Assembly (NCBI RefSeq): GCF_016859125.1
Contig: NZ_CP069338.1
Span: 4,465,501-4,529,500, forward strand
DNA: 64,000 nucleotides
Source of the DNA: Archangium violaceum
GTDB lineage: Bacteria > Myxococcota > Myxococcia > Myxococcales > Myxococcaceae
Direction of reading: 5' to 3'
Shown: one piece after another, positions 8,370 to 17,069 of the stretch
Layout: each line of letters begins with the position of its first letter
Numbering within the stretch: the first letter of the stretch is position 1
Notes under the pieces: generated by a model
What the model was told of the DNA's origin: nothing
Databases searched by the model: none
Seen by the model: only the letters and a program-made list of their open reading frames with translations
Translations under genes and position numbers: made by a program

Positions 8370-9695
8370 ATGACGCAGCAGCACGGGGGCGAGACCCTGG
8401 ACAGCCAGGAGGCGACAGCACGGAGCGAGGAGCTGGTGCTCCGCAATGAGCAGCGCTTCTTCTTCATGCTGGCCCTGACGTGTCTGCCGTTCTGGGTGGT
8501 GGACGCGCTGTCGGTGATGAGGCCGACGTGGGACACGCTGGCGCTGCGCGTGGTGTGGGCGGGGCTGACGCTGGCGCTGGGTAGGTCGCTGTGGCGGTTG
8601 GAGCCGCCGCGCCGCCGGCTGGTGCTGACGATTGGCGGGGTGGTGGTGCCCAACCTCTTCCTGCTCCTGGTGGTGCACCGGCTGGGCGGGGTGGGCAACC
8701 CGCTCTTCGGCTGGTTCTGCGTGATGCCGGTGGTGAGCCTCTCGGTGTCACGGGGGGAGACGTGGCAGGCGTTGACGAGCACGTTCATGCCGCTCGTCTG
8801 CGCGGGCACGTTGCTGTGGCTGGAGGGGGCGCCGCCGGTGCTGGCGGGGTCGTGGCTGCTGCTGGTGGCGGGCTCCGGCGTGGTGGGGTTGCAGATGAGC
8901 TCCTTCTACCGGCGGCTGAGAAAGGCGCGGAAGAAGGCGGAGGAGGAGCAGCGCGCGGTGCAGGAGGCGCTGGTGGCGTCACAGGCGCGGGTGCTGGAGG
9001 CCGAGCGGTTGGCGCAGGTGGGGCGGCTGGCGGCGGGTGTGGCGCACGAGGTGAAGAACCCACTGGCGTACGTGCAGGCCAACCTGCGCTTCCTGTTGGA
9101 GGAGTGGCGGCAGCCGACGACGGGCGCCTCCGACACCGAGTACACCGACGCCCTGCACGAGACGATGCAGGGCGTGGAGCGCATCCATCAAATCGTGAAG
9201 GACCTCACGGCGCTGTCGCGCGCGGAGGAGTCGGTGGAGGGCGTGGGGCGGTGCGAGTTGGCGCCCATCATCGACGCGAGCGTGCGCCTGGCGTCGGTGC
9301 GGCTCAAGTCGCTGGTGAAGCTGTCGGTGGAGGTGCCGGGGGACCTCTCGGTGCGGGCCGAGTCGAGGCGGTTGGGGCAGGTGTTGCTCAACCTGCTGCT
9401 GAACGCGGCGGACGCCATCGAGGACGCGAAGGTGCTGGACGGGCGGGTGGCGGTGCGCGTGGGGGTGGAGGCCGGGCGGGTGAGGCTGATGGTGGAGGAC
9501 AACGGGCCGGGCATCTCTCCGGAGAACCTGCCGCGGCTCTTCACGTCCTTCTTCACCACGAAGGCGCCGGGGAAGGGGACGGGCCTGGGGCTGGCGTTGT
9601 CGAGGCAGTACGTGGAGTCCTTCGGGGGCACGCTGCGCGCGGAGAACCGCCCGGAAGGCGGTGCGCGCTTCATCGTGGAGCTGTCGGCGGCCTAG
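8370..9695 (+). CDS. Membrane sensor histidine kinase
   Basis: 441 aa. The N-terminal third holds about five or six membrane helices (FMLALTCLPFWVVDAL, LTIGGVVVPNLFLLLVV, PLVCAGTLLWLEG, WLLLVAGSGVVGL). A coiled coil (RKARKKAEEEQRAVQEAL) leads to a HisKA domain with H-box VAHEVKNPLAYVQ, then an HATPase_c domain (LNLLLNAADAIED; DNGPGISPENLPRLF; GKGTGLGLALS). It is of the NtrB-like soluble-output type, with no receiver and no adjacent response regulator, so its partner is unknown. Confidence 0.9.
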   Translation: MTQQHGGETLDSQEATARSEELVLRNEQRFFFMLALTCLPFWVVDALSVMRPTWDTLALRVVWAGLTLALGRSLWRLEPPRRRLVLTIGGVVVPNLFLLLVVHRLGGVGNPLFGWFCVMPVVSLSVSRGETWQALTSTFMPLVCAGTLLWLEGAPPVLAGSWLLLVAGSGVVGLQMSSFYRRLRKARKKAEEEQRAVQEALVASQARVLEAERLAQVGRLAAGVAHEVKNPLAYVQANLRFLLEEWRQPTTGASDTEYTDALHETMQGVERIHQIVKDLTALSRAEESVEGVGRCELAPIIDASVRLASVRLKSLVKLSVEVPGDLSVRAESRRLGQVLLNLLLNAADAIEDAKVLDGRVAVRVGVEAGRVRLMVEDNGPGISPENLPRLFTSFFTTKAPGKGTGLGLALSRQYVESFGGTLRAENRPEGGARFIVELSAA

Positions 9696-9711
9696 GCGCC
9701 GCGGGTGGGGC

Positions 9712-10028
9712 TCAGGCGGCCGGACGGGGCTGGGGCGGGGTGGGGGCGGCTGCTGCGATTGCTTCTGCTTCTTGGAGCGCGCCACCACGAAGAAGATGCC
9801 CAGGATGAGGAAGGCCCCCGCGCCGACCAGGGTGCCGATGAGTTGGTAGTGCAGCAGGTCCGCGGAGATCTGCCGGATGACCTGGGGCAGATCGCACATC
9901 GTCTGGGTCGACTGGAAGCGGGTCGTGTTGTCCCACTCGAGCCACTTCGGCGCCAGCCACGAAGACGTGGCCAGGCCCAGGAAGGCCCCCGCGAGAATGA
10001 AGGTCAGCAGCGTCTTCAGTGTGGCCAT
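9712..10028 (-). CDS. Small two-helix membrane protein with uncertain (probably frameshifted) 3' end
   Basis: Starting at the MATLKTLLT methionine (10028), the frame encodes an N-terminal membrane helix (LLTFILAGAFLGLA), a polar loop with one Cys, a second helix (LIGTLVGAGAFLILGIFFVV) and a basic/Gln/Pro tail. This frame then has no stop and runs antisense through the histidine kinase. A stop in a neighbouring frame at 9712 would end the protein at about 105 aa if one base were lost or gained in the G/C run near 9725-9745. I list that shorter product. No function is recognised. Confidence 0.45.
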
Positions 10029-10125
10029 GTCCGGGCACCTCGGTGAGGAGACGTGGGAGCGTCCTTTAGCACGCAATGTGCGTACTTGGGCCGCGAGGAT
10101 GCGAGAGCCGTGCTATCTGAGGGCC

Positions 10126-10410
10126 GTGCCGCTCCTTCCTCTTGCCGCCCTGTTCGGCGTCATCACGCTCGTCTGCGCCGCCTTCCTGCTCGTCCATGCG
10201 TTCCGACGCAGCCTGGGGACGGGAATCATGGTGCTGCTGATTCCCTTCTACATGCTCGTCTACGCCTTCAGTCAGTTCGAGCACCCGCGCAAGAACCTCA
10301 TCCTCGCGGGCTTCTTCGGTGGCACCGTGCTGGCCGCCGTCTTCCTCGGTCTGGGCGCGCACGCGTTGGAGCAGGTCATGCTGCGCCCGCCCCAGCCCCC
10401 CGTCTTCTGA
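10126..10410 (+). CDS. Small three-helix membrane protein
   Basis: About 94 aa and almost entirely hydrophobic: helices at PLAALFGVITLVCAAFLLV, GIMVLLIPFYMLVYAF and NLILAGFFGGTVLAAVFLGL, with a short positively charged loop (HPRKN). It is not assigned to a family. The GTG start at 10126 is preceded by a close GAGG; an in-frame ATG at 10099 is an alternative. Its stop overlaps the presumed CTG start of the downstream B-box protein (CTGA), suggesting translational coupling. Confidence 0.6.
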   Translation: MPLLPLAALFGVITLVCAAFLLVHAFRRSLGTGIMVLLIPFYMLVYAFSQFEHPRKNLILAGFFGGTVLAAVFLGLGAHALEQVMLRPPQPPVF

Positions 10411-10913
10411 GCTCGCCCGCCTTCACCTCGGCGCGCTGTCCCTCCCATCAGCGGGCGGCGGTCGCCACCTGCGTGCGCTGCGGCACCTTCCTGTGCGGCG
10501 AGTGCACCGAGCTGCTCGGCGAGGCCGCGTACTGCGCCTCCTGCATGGCCTTCATCGGCGAGCACGGGGCGCCTCCCTTGTTCCTCGAGATGGCGCTCGG
10601 CCTGGAGGTCATCGCCCTCGCGTCCATCCCACTCGCGCTGGTCCTGCCGCTCCGAGGGTTGATCCGGGTGGAAGGGGCCGTCTTCGCCTTCTCGCTCCTG
10701 CGCGGCATACCGGTACTCAACGGGCTCGCCGCCGGGCTCGGGTTCGGGGCCGCGTTCCGCGAACGGCGCCGCCTGGGGCGTGCGGAGCTTCCCCCCTCCG
10801 CGAGCCGGTGGCTCCGCTGGGTCCGAGCGGGGGCCTGGGTCAACCTGGGTTACGTGCTGCTCCAGGCCGCCCTGCTGGCCAAGAGCTTCCTCGACTTCTA
10901 CAGCGGCCTCTGA
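10407..10913 (+). CDS. B-box-type zinc-binding membrane protein with apparent CTG start
   Basis: About 168 aa. The N-terminus carries CPSHQRAAVATCVRC, then CGEC and YCASC. The pattern C-x2-H-x7-C-x2-C-x4-C-x2-C-x8-C-x2-C is that of a B-box/zinc-ribbon cap. Two or more membrane helices follow (LEVIALASIPLALVLPL; WVNLGYVLLQAALLA). The reading frame has no ATG, GTG or TTG between about 10110 and 10473, and 10473 would cut away the first ligands. The CTG at 10407 overlaps the upstream TGA as CTGA and precedes SSPAFTSARC, so I take it as the start. A frameshift fusion with the upstream gene is the alternative. Confidence 0.65.
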   Translation: MSSPAFTSARCPSHQRAAVATCVRCGTFLCGECTELLGEAAYCASCMAFIGEHGAPPLFLEMALGLEVIALASIPLALVLPLRGLIRVEGAVFAFSLLRGIPVLNGLAAGLGFGAAFRERRRLGRAELPPSASRWLRWVRAGAWVNLGYVLLQAALLAKSFLDFYSGL

Positions 10914-10940
10914 CGGCCCTGAGGCGACCGCGCCCCGCCG

Positions 10941-11633
10941 TCACACCCCGCGCTCGTTCGGGTCCCAGGTGTACTTGTGCATCTGGAGCTGGAAGCGCAC
11001 CGGGAGCCGGTCCTCGATGATCCACTCGGCCAGCGCCTTCGTGGTGAGCTTGCCGAAGACGGTGGAGAAGAGCAGCTCGTAGGGCTTCTCCAGCAGCCGG
11101 TGCTCGGCGATGAGCCGCTTGGACCACTCGTAGTCCTCGCGGCTGCCGATGACGAACTTGAGCTCGTCGTTGGCGTTCATCGTGGTGAGGTTCCGGTAGT
11201 CGTTCCGGTCGCACTCGCCCGAGGACGGCGTCTTCATGTCCACGATTTTATGGACCGCCGGAGGCACCAGCCGCACGTCGATGGCGCCGCTCGTCTCCAA
11301 CAACACGATGAGGCCGGCGGCGAGCAGCTCCTCCATGAGCGGATACACCCCGGGCTGCAGCAGGGGCTCGCCACCCGTCACCTCCACGCGGGGCGCGCCG
11401 AGCGCCTTCACCTGGGCGACCACGTCCGGAATCTTCATGCGCGTGCCGCCGTGGAAGGCGAACTCGCTGTCACAGTAGGAGCAGCGCAGGTGACAGCCGG
11501 TGAGCCGCACGAAGGAGCAGAGGAGCCCTGCGTGCGAGGACTCGCCCTGCACGGACAGGTAGATCTCCTTGACCACCACCGAGTCAGCGGTGGGAACACG
11601 ACGGGGCTCGATGTGGGGACGCGCGAGGGGCAT
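10941..11633 (-). CDS. queE: 7-carboxy-7-deazaguanine synthase (radical SAM)
   Basis: 230 aa. Radical-SAM [4Fe-4S] motif CHLRCSYC (CxxxCxxC), preceded by EIYLSVQGES, the QueE hallmark, and followed by VTGGEPLLQ. It converts 6-carboxytetrahydropterin to 7-carboxy-7-deazaguanine in the preQ0/queuosine pathway. No other que gene is seen in the window, so the pathway is dispersed. It converges with the B-box gene 27 bp away. Confidence 0.9.
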   Translation of the reverse strand: MPLARPHIEPRRVPTADSVVVKEIYLSVQGESSHAGLLCSFVRLTGCHLRCSYCDSEFAFHGGTRMKIPDVVAQVKALGAPRVEVTGGEPLLQPGVYPLMEELLAAGLIVLLETSGAIDVRLVPPAVHKIVDMKTPSSGECDRNDYRNLTTMNANDELKFVIGSREDYEWSKRLIAEHRLLEKPYELLFSTVFGKLTTKALAEWIIEDRLPVRFQLQMHKYTWDPNERGV

Positions 11634-11777
11634 GGGGGAGTCCGGGGACCCGCTTCAACCCCACCCGGGTGGGTGGATGCAAGCGGAGATGGCCCCTGGG
11701 CCTCAACCCCATGATGTCCCCAGGGAATTCCAGGCGCCCGCCCCCCTCCCGGGAGAGCGAGCGCCGGAGCGAGGCCC

Positions 11778-12620
11778 TCAGCCCCGCGTGGAGCGCGCCT
11801 TCACCTGGGCGATGAAACTGTTGATGAGCTGGCGGGCGATGCTCATGGGCGGGGGGAGGTTCGGGAGGTTGTCGGGGGTGAACCAGGCGGCCTCGGCGAT
11901 CTCCTTGCCATCCACCTGGATATCGCCGCCCGCGTACTCGGCGGTGAAGCCCAACATGAGCGAGCGGCCGAAGGGCCACGGCTGACTGCCGAAGTAGCGG
12001 AGGTTCTTCAGCTCCACGCCGACCTCTTCCTTGACCTCGCGTACCACCGTCTCCTCGAGCGACTCGCCGACATCGACGAAGCCGGCCAGGGTGCTGAAGA
12101 AGGCGCCAGGGAAGTTGGCGTTGCGCGCGAGCAGCATCGAGTCACCCCGGGTGATGAGCACGATGACCGCGGGGGAGATGCGCGGGTAGAAGGGCGTGTT
12201 GCAGACGGAGCAGCGGCGAGCGCGCTCACCGGGGACGAGCACCGTGGGCTGACCATCGCGCCCGCAGAAACGGTGGGTGATGTCCCACTCGGCGGTGGCG
12301 AGCGCCCGGCCGGCGATGGCGAAGAGGACTTCGTCCACCCGGTTGTAGAGGCCGCGCGCGGGGACGAGCTTCATTCCGGCGGGGGGCTCGGTGTCCTTGG
12401 GAAGGGCGGCGGCGTAGCAGTCCACGCCATCGAGCGTGCCGAGGAAGTGAGCCTCGGTGGCGAGCGCGGGCAGCTCCGCGCCAGTGGGGATGTGCAGGGC
12501 GCCGTCGCGTTCGGCGACGAGGAGGTCGAGGCCGCGCGCGGCGAAGAGCAGGGCGGTGTCACGCGAGCGCGTGGGTGCATCATGTCCGGGAAGGAATCGA
12601 GGCTGGCTCACGGCGGGCAC
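11778..12620 (-). CDS. nudC: NADH pyrophosphatase, Nudix family
   Basis: 280 aa. It has an N-terminal domain, a zinc region (FCGRDG ... CSVC), a Nudix box (GFVDVGESLEETVVREVKEEVG read across 22 positions) and the NudC-specific SQPWPFGRS. These enzymes hydrolyse NAD(H), and in E. coli remove NAD caps from RNA. The second zinc ligand normally found as CGxC is Asp here (CGRD). It is divergent from a cupin lipoprotein gene, with 54 bp between the starts. Confidence 0.88.
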   Translation of the reverse strand: MPAVSQPRFLPGHDAPTRSRDTALLFAARGLDLLVAERDGALHIPTGAELPALATEAHFLGTLDGVDCYAAALPKDTEPPAGMKLVPARGLYNRVDEVLFAIAGRALATAEWDITHRFCGRDGQPTVLVPGERARRCSVCNTPFYPRISPAVIVLITRGDSMLLARNANFPGAFFSTLAGFVDVGESLEETVVREVKEEVGVELKNLRYFGSQPWPFGRSLMLGFTAEYAGGDIQVDGKEIAEAAWFTPDNLPNLPPPMSIARQLINSFIAQVKARSTRG

Positions 12621-12674
12621 CTTAGCGGGACCGGGTCCGCCAGGGCAGTGACTCCCGTGCTACGAATGGGAGCC

Positions 12675-13142
12675 ATGTTCCGCACTTCGCTCCTGACGGC
12701 CCTGCTCTGTGTCTCCTCCGGCTGTGCCCGGGTCTCCACCGTGCCCGTCCGCTATGTGGTGGGCAGCGCGGATGCTCCCACCTTCCGGGTTTCGCAGGGC
12801 AAGGGCACCGCCATCCTGCTCGTCAACGAGGAGACCGGAGCGAGTGCCGCTTCCATGGGAGTGCTGGAGCTCCAGGCAGGAGCCGGAGTGCCCGAGCACC
12901 TCCACGAGCGCAGCGTGGAGATGCTCTACGTGGAGGAGGGTGGAGCGGAGATGACCATCGAGGGTCGGATGCTGCCCGTGAAGCAGGGGGATGCCGTCTA
13001 CATTCCGGCGGGGACCCTCCACTCGGCCCGCATTCCCGAGGGTGCACCGCGCTTCCGCGCCGTACAGGTGTACGTGGGCCCCGGTCCCGAGCAGCGCTTC
13101 CGCCAGGGCGAGCCCGTGAAGCCCGCCGCTTCCGCCCCGTAA
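12675..13142 (+). CDS. Cupin-domain lipoprotein
   Basis: 155 aa. A signal with lipobox-like VSSGC predicts an exported lipoprotein. A single cupin_2 barrel follows: GVPEHLHERSVEMLYVEEGGAEMTI carries the HxH...E metal motif, and GDAVYIPAGTLHSARI carries the second-motif His. The substrate is unknown. The start at MFRTSL has GGGAG 3 bases upstream; an ATG nine bases earlier is possible. It converges with the ABC-exporter operon across a REP-like repeat. Confidence 0.8.
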   Translation: MFRTSLLTALLCVSSGCARVSTVPVRYVVGSADAPTFRVSQGKGTAILLVNEETGASAASMGVLELQAGAGVPEHLHERSVEMLYVEEGGAEMTIEGRMLPVKQGDAVYIPAGTLHSARIPEGAPRFRAVQVYVGPGPEQRFRQGEPVKPAASAP

Positions 13143-13167
13143 TCCCTTTCAGGGACGCGATGATGTT

Positions 13168-13304
13168 CCCTCTCCCTTTGGGAGAGGGTCAGGGTGAGGG
13201 TATCCGAGCCCGTTCTTCAACCCGTCGCCCTCAGTGCGAACAAGGGATTCAACCCGGGTCCACCCGATACCCTCACCCCATCCCTCTCCCGAAGGGAGAG
13301 GGGG
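13168..13304. repeat. Paired REP-like palindromic element between convergent genes
   Basis: Two arms, 13168-13204 and 13266-13304, are inverted copies of each other with a few mismatches. Each arm is itself a hairpin (CCCTCTCCC-TTT-GGGAGAGGG on the left, CCCTCTCCC-GAA-GGGAGAGGG on the right) followed by a GGGTGAGGG-type tail and GGTATC/GATACC. The 61-bp centre is unremarkable. It looks like a BIME/MITE made of two head-to-head REP units and lies where transcription from both sides should end, so it may act as a bidirectional terminator. Confidence 0.75.
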
Positions 13305-13306
13305 AA

Positions 13307-15148
13307 TCACGCCTTCATCGGCCGTGTATCTCCGCTCGCGAGCTTCGCTGGCGCGGTAGCGGGCGGTGGTTCGCGGAACTGCCGGTGATACAGCTCCGCG
13401 TACAGTCCATTTCGAGCCATCAACTCTTCGTGTGTGCCGCGCTCCGTGATGCGCCCGGCGTCGATGACGAGGATGAGGTCCGCGTTGCGGATGGTGCTCA
13501 GCCGGTGCGCGATGACCACGCTGGTCCGTCCCGCCAGCAGCGTGGAGAGCGCTCGTTGGATGAGCGCCTCCGTCCGCGTGTCGATGTTCGCCGTCGCTTC
13601 ATCGAGGATGAGTACACGCGGATCCGCGATGACCGCTCGCGCGAACGCGAGCAGCTGCCGTTGCCCCTGGCTCAGCGTGGCGCCTCCCTCGCCCAGCACC
13701 GAGTCGTAGCCCTTTGGCTGCGTCGTGATGAACTCGTGCGCATGGACCGCGCGCGCCGCCTGTTCGATCTCCTCCCGGCTCGCGCCCGGCCGGCCATAGG
13801 CGATGTTCTCCGCGATGGTTCCGGAGAACAGGAACGGCTCTTGAATCACCATCGCCATCTGCCGCCGCAGGCTCGCCCGCGTCAGCCGCTGGATGTCCTG
13901 CCCGTCCAGCCGCACCACCCCCGACGTCGTGTCGTAGAAGCGGGGAATCAGGTTGGCCACGGTCGTCTTCCCCGCGCCCGTGCGGCCCACCAGCGCCACC
14001 GTCTGGCCGGGCTGGACCTCGAAGCTCATGTCATGCAGCACCGGGTGCGCGGGGTCGTAGGCGAAGGACACCTTCTCGAACGTGATGCGTCCCTCCGCTC
14101 GTCCCAGCTCCACCGCGTCCGGGGCGTCGGCGGGCTCGCGCGTCTCGTCGAGGATGGCGTAGATGCGCTCCGCTCCAGCGAGCGCCGACTGCATCTGCGT
14201 GTACACCGAGGCCATGAGCTGCACCGGCCGGAAGAACTGCTGGACGTAGATGAGGAACGCCGCCAGCAGGCCCACGCTCAGCCGCCCCTGGAGCACCAGG
14301 TAGCCGCCATAACCAATGACGAGCGCCGTGGCGATCGTGGAGAGCATGTCCATCGCCGGGGAGAACGCGGAGGTGACGCCCACCGCGGCCACGTTGGCGT
14401 CCCGGTTGGCGGCGTTCCGGTCACGGAAGCGCTGGATGTTCACGTCCGTGCGGTTGAACGCCTGCGCCTGCCGCACGCCGACGATCTCCTCCTGCAATTC
14501 CGCGGTCACATTGCCCGCCGTCTGCCGCGTCTTTCGGTAGGCATTCCGGGCTCGGGCGGCGAAGAACCGGGTGGTGAGGAACATCACCGGAATGAGGGTG
14601 AAGCACGCCAGCGCCAGGGGCACGTTGAGCGCCAGCATCGCCACCAGCACGCCCACCAGCCCCAGTATCGAGCCCAGGAGCTGCGTCACCCCCTGGGAGA
14701 AGAACTGGCTGAGCGTGTCCACGTCGCTGAGCAGCCGGCTCATCAGATCGCCGATCGGCCGCTTGTCGAAGTACGTGAGCGGTAGCGTCTGGAGCTGCTC
14801 GAAGAGCCGGACGCGCATCGAGGAGAGCACCTTCTGGCCGGTCGCGCCCACCCGCTGTGTCTGCGCCCGTCCGGACAGGGCGCCCGCTCCGTAGACGACG
14901 AGCAGCAGCACCATGGTGCGCAGCAGGCCCATGGCATTCCCGCCCGAGATGTCGTGGTCGATGGCCCGGCTCACCAGGTACGGTCCGGCGGCCTGTGTCA
15001 GCGCGCCCACGAGGATGAAACCCATGGCCACGAGCAGCGTGCCACGGTGGGGCCGCATCTCGGTCAGCAGCCGGCGCGCCACCGCGCCACGGTTGACGGC
15101 TCGCTGGACTTCCTGCTCCGCCATCGTATGGATGGATCCGGGTCTCAT
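13307..15148 (-). CDS. ABC exporter half-transporter, catalytic-Glu subunit
   Basis: 613 aa: a six-helix type I exporter transmembrane domain (about 30-330) fused to an ATPase domain (about 360-600). Walker A is GRTGAGKTT, Walker B with catalytic Glu is VLILDEAT, and the H-loop is VVIAHRLST. The signature is LSQGQ instead of LSGGQ. Its ATG overlaps the stop of the upstream half-transporter by 4 bp (ATGA), so the two are translationally coupled and probably form a heterodimer like TmrAB or BmrCD. The substrate (lipid, peptide or drug) cannot be read from the sequence. Confidence 0.92.
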   Translation of the reverse strand: MRPGSIHTMAEQEVQRAVNRGAVARRLLTEMRPHRGTLLVAMGFILVGALTQAAGPYLVSRAIDHDISGGNAMGLLRTMVLLLVVYGAGALSGRAQTQRVGATGQKVLSSMRVRLFEQLQTLPLTYFDKRPIGDLMSRLLSDVDTLSQFFSQGVTQLLGSILGLVGVLVAMLALNVPLALACFTLIPVMFLTTRFFAARARNAYRKTRQTAGNVTAELQEEIVGVRQAQAFNRTDVNIQRFRDRNAANRDANVAAVGVTSAFSPAMDMLSTIATALVIGYGGYLVLQGRLSVGLLAAFLIYVQQFFRPVQLMASVYTQMQSALAGAERIYAILDETREPADAPDAVELGRAEGRITFEKVSFAYDPAHPVLHDMSFEVQPGQTVALVGRTGAGKTTVANLIPRFYDTTSGVVRLDGQDIQRLTRASLRRQMAMVIQEPFLFSGTIAENIAYGRPGASREEIEQAARAVHAHEFITTQPKGYDSVLGEGGATLSQGQRQLLAFARAVIADPRVLILDEATANIDTRTEALIQRALSTLLAGRTSVVIAHRLSTIRNADLILVIDAGRITERGTHEELMARNGLYAELYHRQFREPPPATAPAKLASGDTRPMKA

Positions 15149-16932
15149 GCTGCCTCCACCGTCCCGGGTTGCAACTGCGAGCCGAGAATCTCGTTGTAGA
15201 GCGGGCTCGAGGCGAGCAGCTGCTCATGGTTCCCCTGCGCCACCACCTTGCCCTCGTCGAGCACGAGGATGAGGTCCGCGTCGCGCACCGTGCTGATCCG
15301 CTGGGCGATGACGATGGCGGTGCGGTGCGTGCCCCGCATCAGCCGATCGAGCGCGCCCTGGATGGCCGCCTCCGTCTCCGCATCCACCGCCGAGGTGCTG
15401 TCGTCGAGGATGAGCAGACGCGGATCCGTGAGCAGCGCCCGCGCGATGGCCAGACGTTGGCGCTGGCCTCCCGACAGCCCGACCCCCCGCTCGCCCACCA
15501 CCGTGTCGTAGCCCTGTGGCAGCCCGGCGATGAACTCCGCCGCCTGCGCCGCCTCGGCCGCCGCCTGGATCTGCTCCAGCGTCGCCTCCGGGCGGCCGTA
15601 GGCGATGTTCTCGCGCACCGTCCCGGAGAAGAGCAGGGCGTCCTGCAACACCACGCCTATCTGCGAGCGCAGGCTGGAGAGCGTCACCTCGCGCACGTCG
15701 CGACCGTCCAGGAGCACCGCGCCACCCGTCACGTCGTAGAAGCGGGGCAGCAGGTTGATGATGGTGCTCTTGCCGGAGCCCGTCGTCCCGAGGATCGCCA
15801 CGAGCTGTCCCGGCTCGGCCACGAAGCTCACCCCGCGCAGGATTTCACGCTCGCTGCCCGCGTAGCGGAAGCGCACGTCGCGGAACTCGACCCGTCCCTG
15901 GAGGGGCGGCAGGACCCGGGCCCCGGGCTTGTCGGCCACCTCCACCTGGGTGTCGAGCAGCTCGAAGACGCGCAGCGCGGACGCTCCGGCCCGGGACATC
16001 TGCGCCGCGATGAAACCCAGCGTCATGAGGGGCATGAGCACGAAGCCCAGATAGGAGTTGAACGCGAGCAGCTCGCCGAGGGTCAGCTCCTGGCGGAAGA
16101 TGAGCATGCCGCCGACGCCCACCACCACGAGCGTGCCGAGGTTGGCGAAGAAACTCACGAACGGGAAGCTGTTGGAGAGCGCGTCAATGATTCGCAGGTT
16201 GTTGTCCAGCAGCTCGTCATTGATCTTCTGGTAGCGGGCGGCCTCGCGGGCCTCGCCGGAGAACGCGCGCACCACGCGGATGCCGCGCAGATCCTCCTGG
16301 AGGACCGTGTTGAGCCGGCCGAGCGCCCCCTGCACCCTGCCGAACAGCGGGCCCATCCTGCCCACGAAGACCTTGAGCAACCAGAGGATGGGCGCGATGG
16401 CCGCCAGTGCCACCACGGCGAGCACGGGGTTGATGCTGAACAGCAGCACCGCGCAGCCCACCAGCATGACGCTCGAGGCCGCGAGCTGGAGCACGCCCGA
16501 GCCGACGAAGGTGCGCACCTGCTCCACGTCATTGGTGAGCCGGGTGAGGAGCTGGCCGGTCTGCGCCTGGTCGTAGTAGCTGAAGCTCAGCCGCTGGATG
16601 CGCGCGAAGAGCGCGTCACGCAGGTCGAAGGCGACGCCCTGCGACACACGCTCGGCCAGGTAGCCCTGGAGGAAGTTGAAGAGCCCTCGCCCCAGCGCGA
16701 TGCCCAACAATCCGCCCACCGCCGCGAAGACCGGGGCACTCCTTCCCCGGGCGAGGCCTCCGTCGATGGCCATCCGCACCATCTGGGGCGCGGCGAGGTT
16801 GGCGGCCGACACCAGCAGGAGTGACACCAGCGCGCCCGCCGTCTCCAGCTTGTAGCGCTCGAGATATCCGAGCGCCCGCCACACGGCCTTCCCGCCACCC
16901 GCCGGCAGCTCCGGTCTTCGTCCTCGTTCCAT
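15145..16932 (-). CDS. ABC exporter half-transporter with degenerate ATP site
   Basis: 595 aa, six transmembrane helices plus an ATPase domain. Walker A GTTGSGKST and signature LSGGQ are intact. However, the Walker B glutamate is Asp (LLILDDSTSAVD) and the H-loop His is Gln (VIAQRIST). With the LSQGQ signature of its partner, this builds one degenerate and one canonical nucleotide site, the arrangement of heterodimeric exporters. The start at MERGRRPELP removes an unsupported arginine-rich extension. It is the first gene of the two-gene operon. Confidence 0.92.
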   Translation of the reverse strand: MERGRRPELPAGGGKAVWRALGYLERYKLETAGALVSLLLVSAANLAAPQMVRMAIDGGLARGRSAPVFAAVGGLLGIALGRGLFNFLQGYLAERVSQGVAFDLRDALFARIQRLSFSYYDQAQTGQLLTRLTNDVEQVRTFVGSGVLQLAASSVMLVGCAVLLFSINPVLAVVALAAIAPILWLLKVFVGRMGPLFGRVQGALGRLNTVLQEDLRGIRVVRAFSGEAREAARYQKINDELLDNNLRIIDALSNSFPFVSFFANLGTLVVVGVGGMLIFRQELTLGELLAFNSYLGFVLMPLMTLGFIAAQMSRAGASALRVFELLDTQVEVADKPGARVLPPLQGRVEFRDVRFRYAGSEREILRGVSFVAEPGQLVAILGTTGSGKSTIINLLPRFYDVTGGAVLLDGRDVREVTLSSLRSQIGVVLQDALLFSGTVRENIAYGRPEATLEQIQAAAEAAQAAEFIAGLPQGYDTVVGERGVGLSGGQRQRLAIARALLTDPRLLILDDSTSAVDAETEAAIQGALDRLMRGTHRTAIVIAQRISTVRDADLILVLDEGKVVAQGNHEQLLASSPLYNEILGSQLQPGTVEAA

Positions 16933-17069
16933 GTCCGGACACACGTACCCAAGCGAGCCCCGGGCCGCAATGTCCGTGCGGAAGATGAGTGCGGCCTCGT
17001 TCACACGAGAAGTGAGGACCCCTGTGTCGGCCGCTTGACGCGCGCGGGGGGGACGCGTCTGCTGTATGC

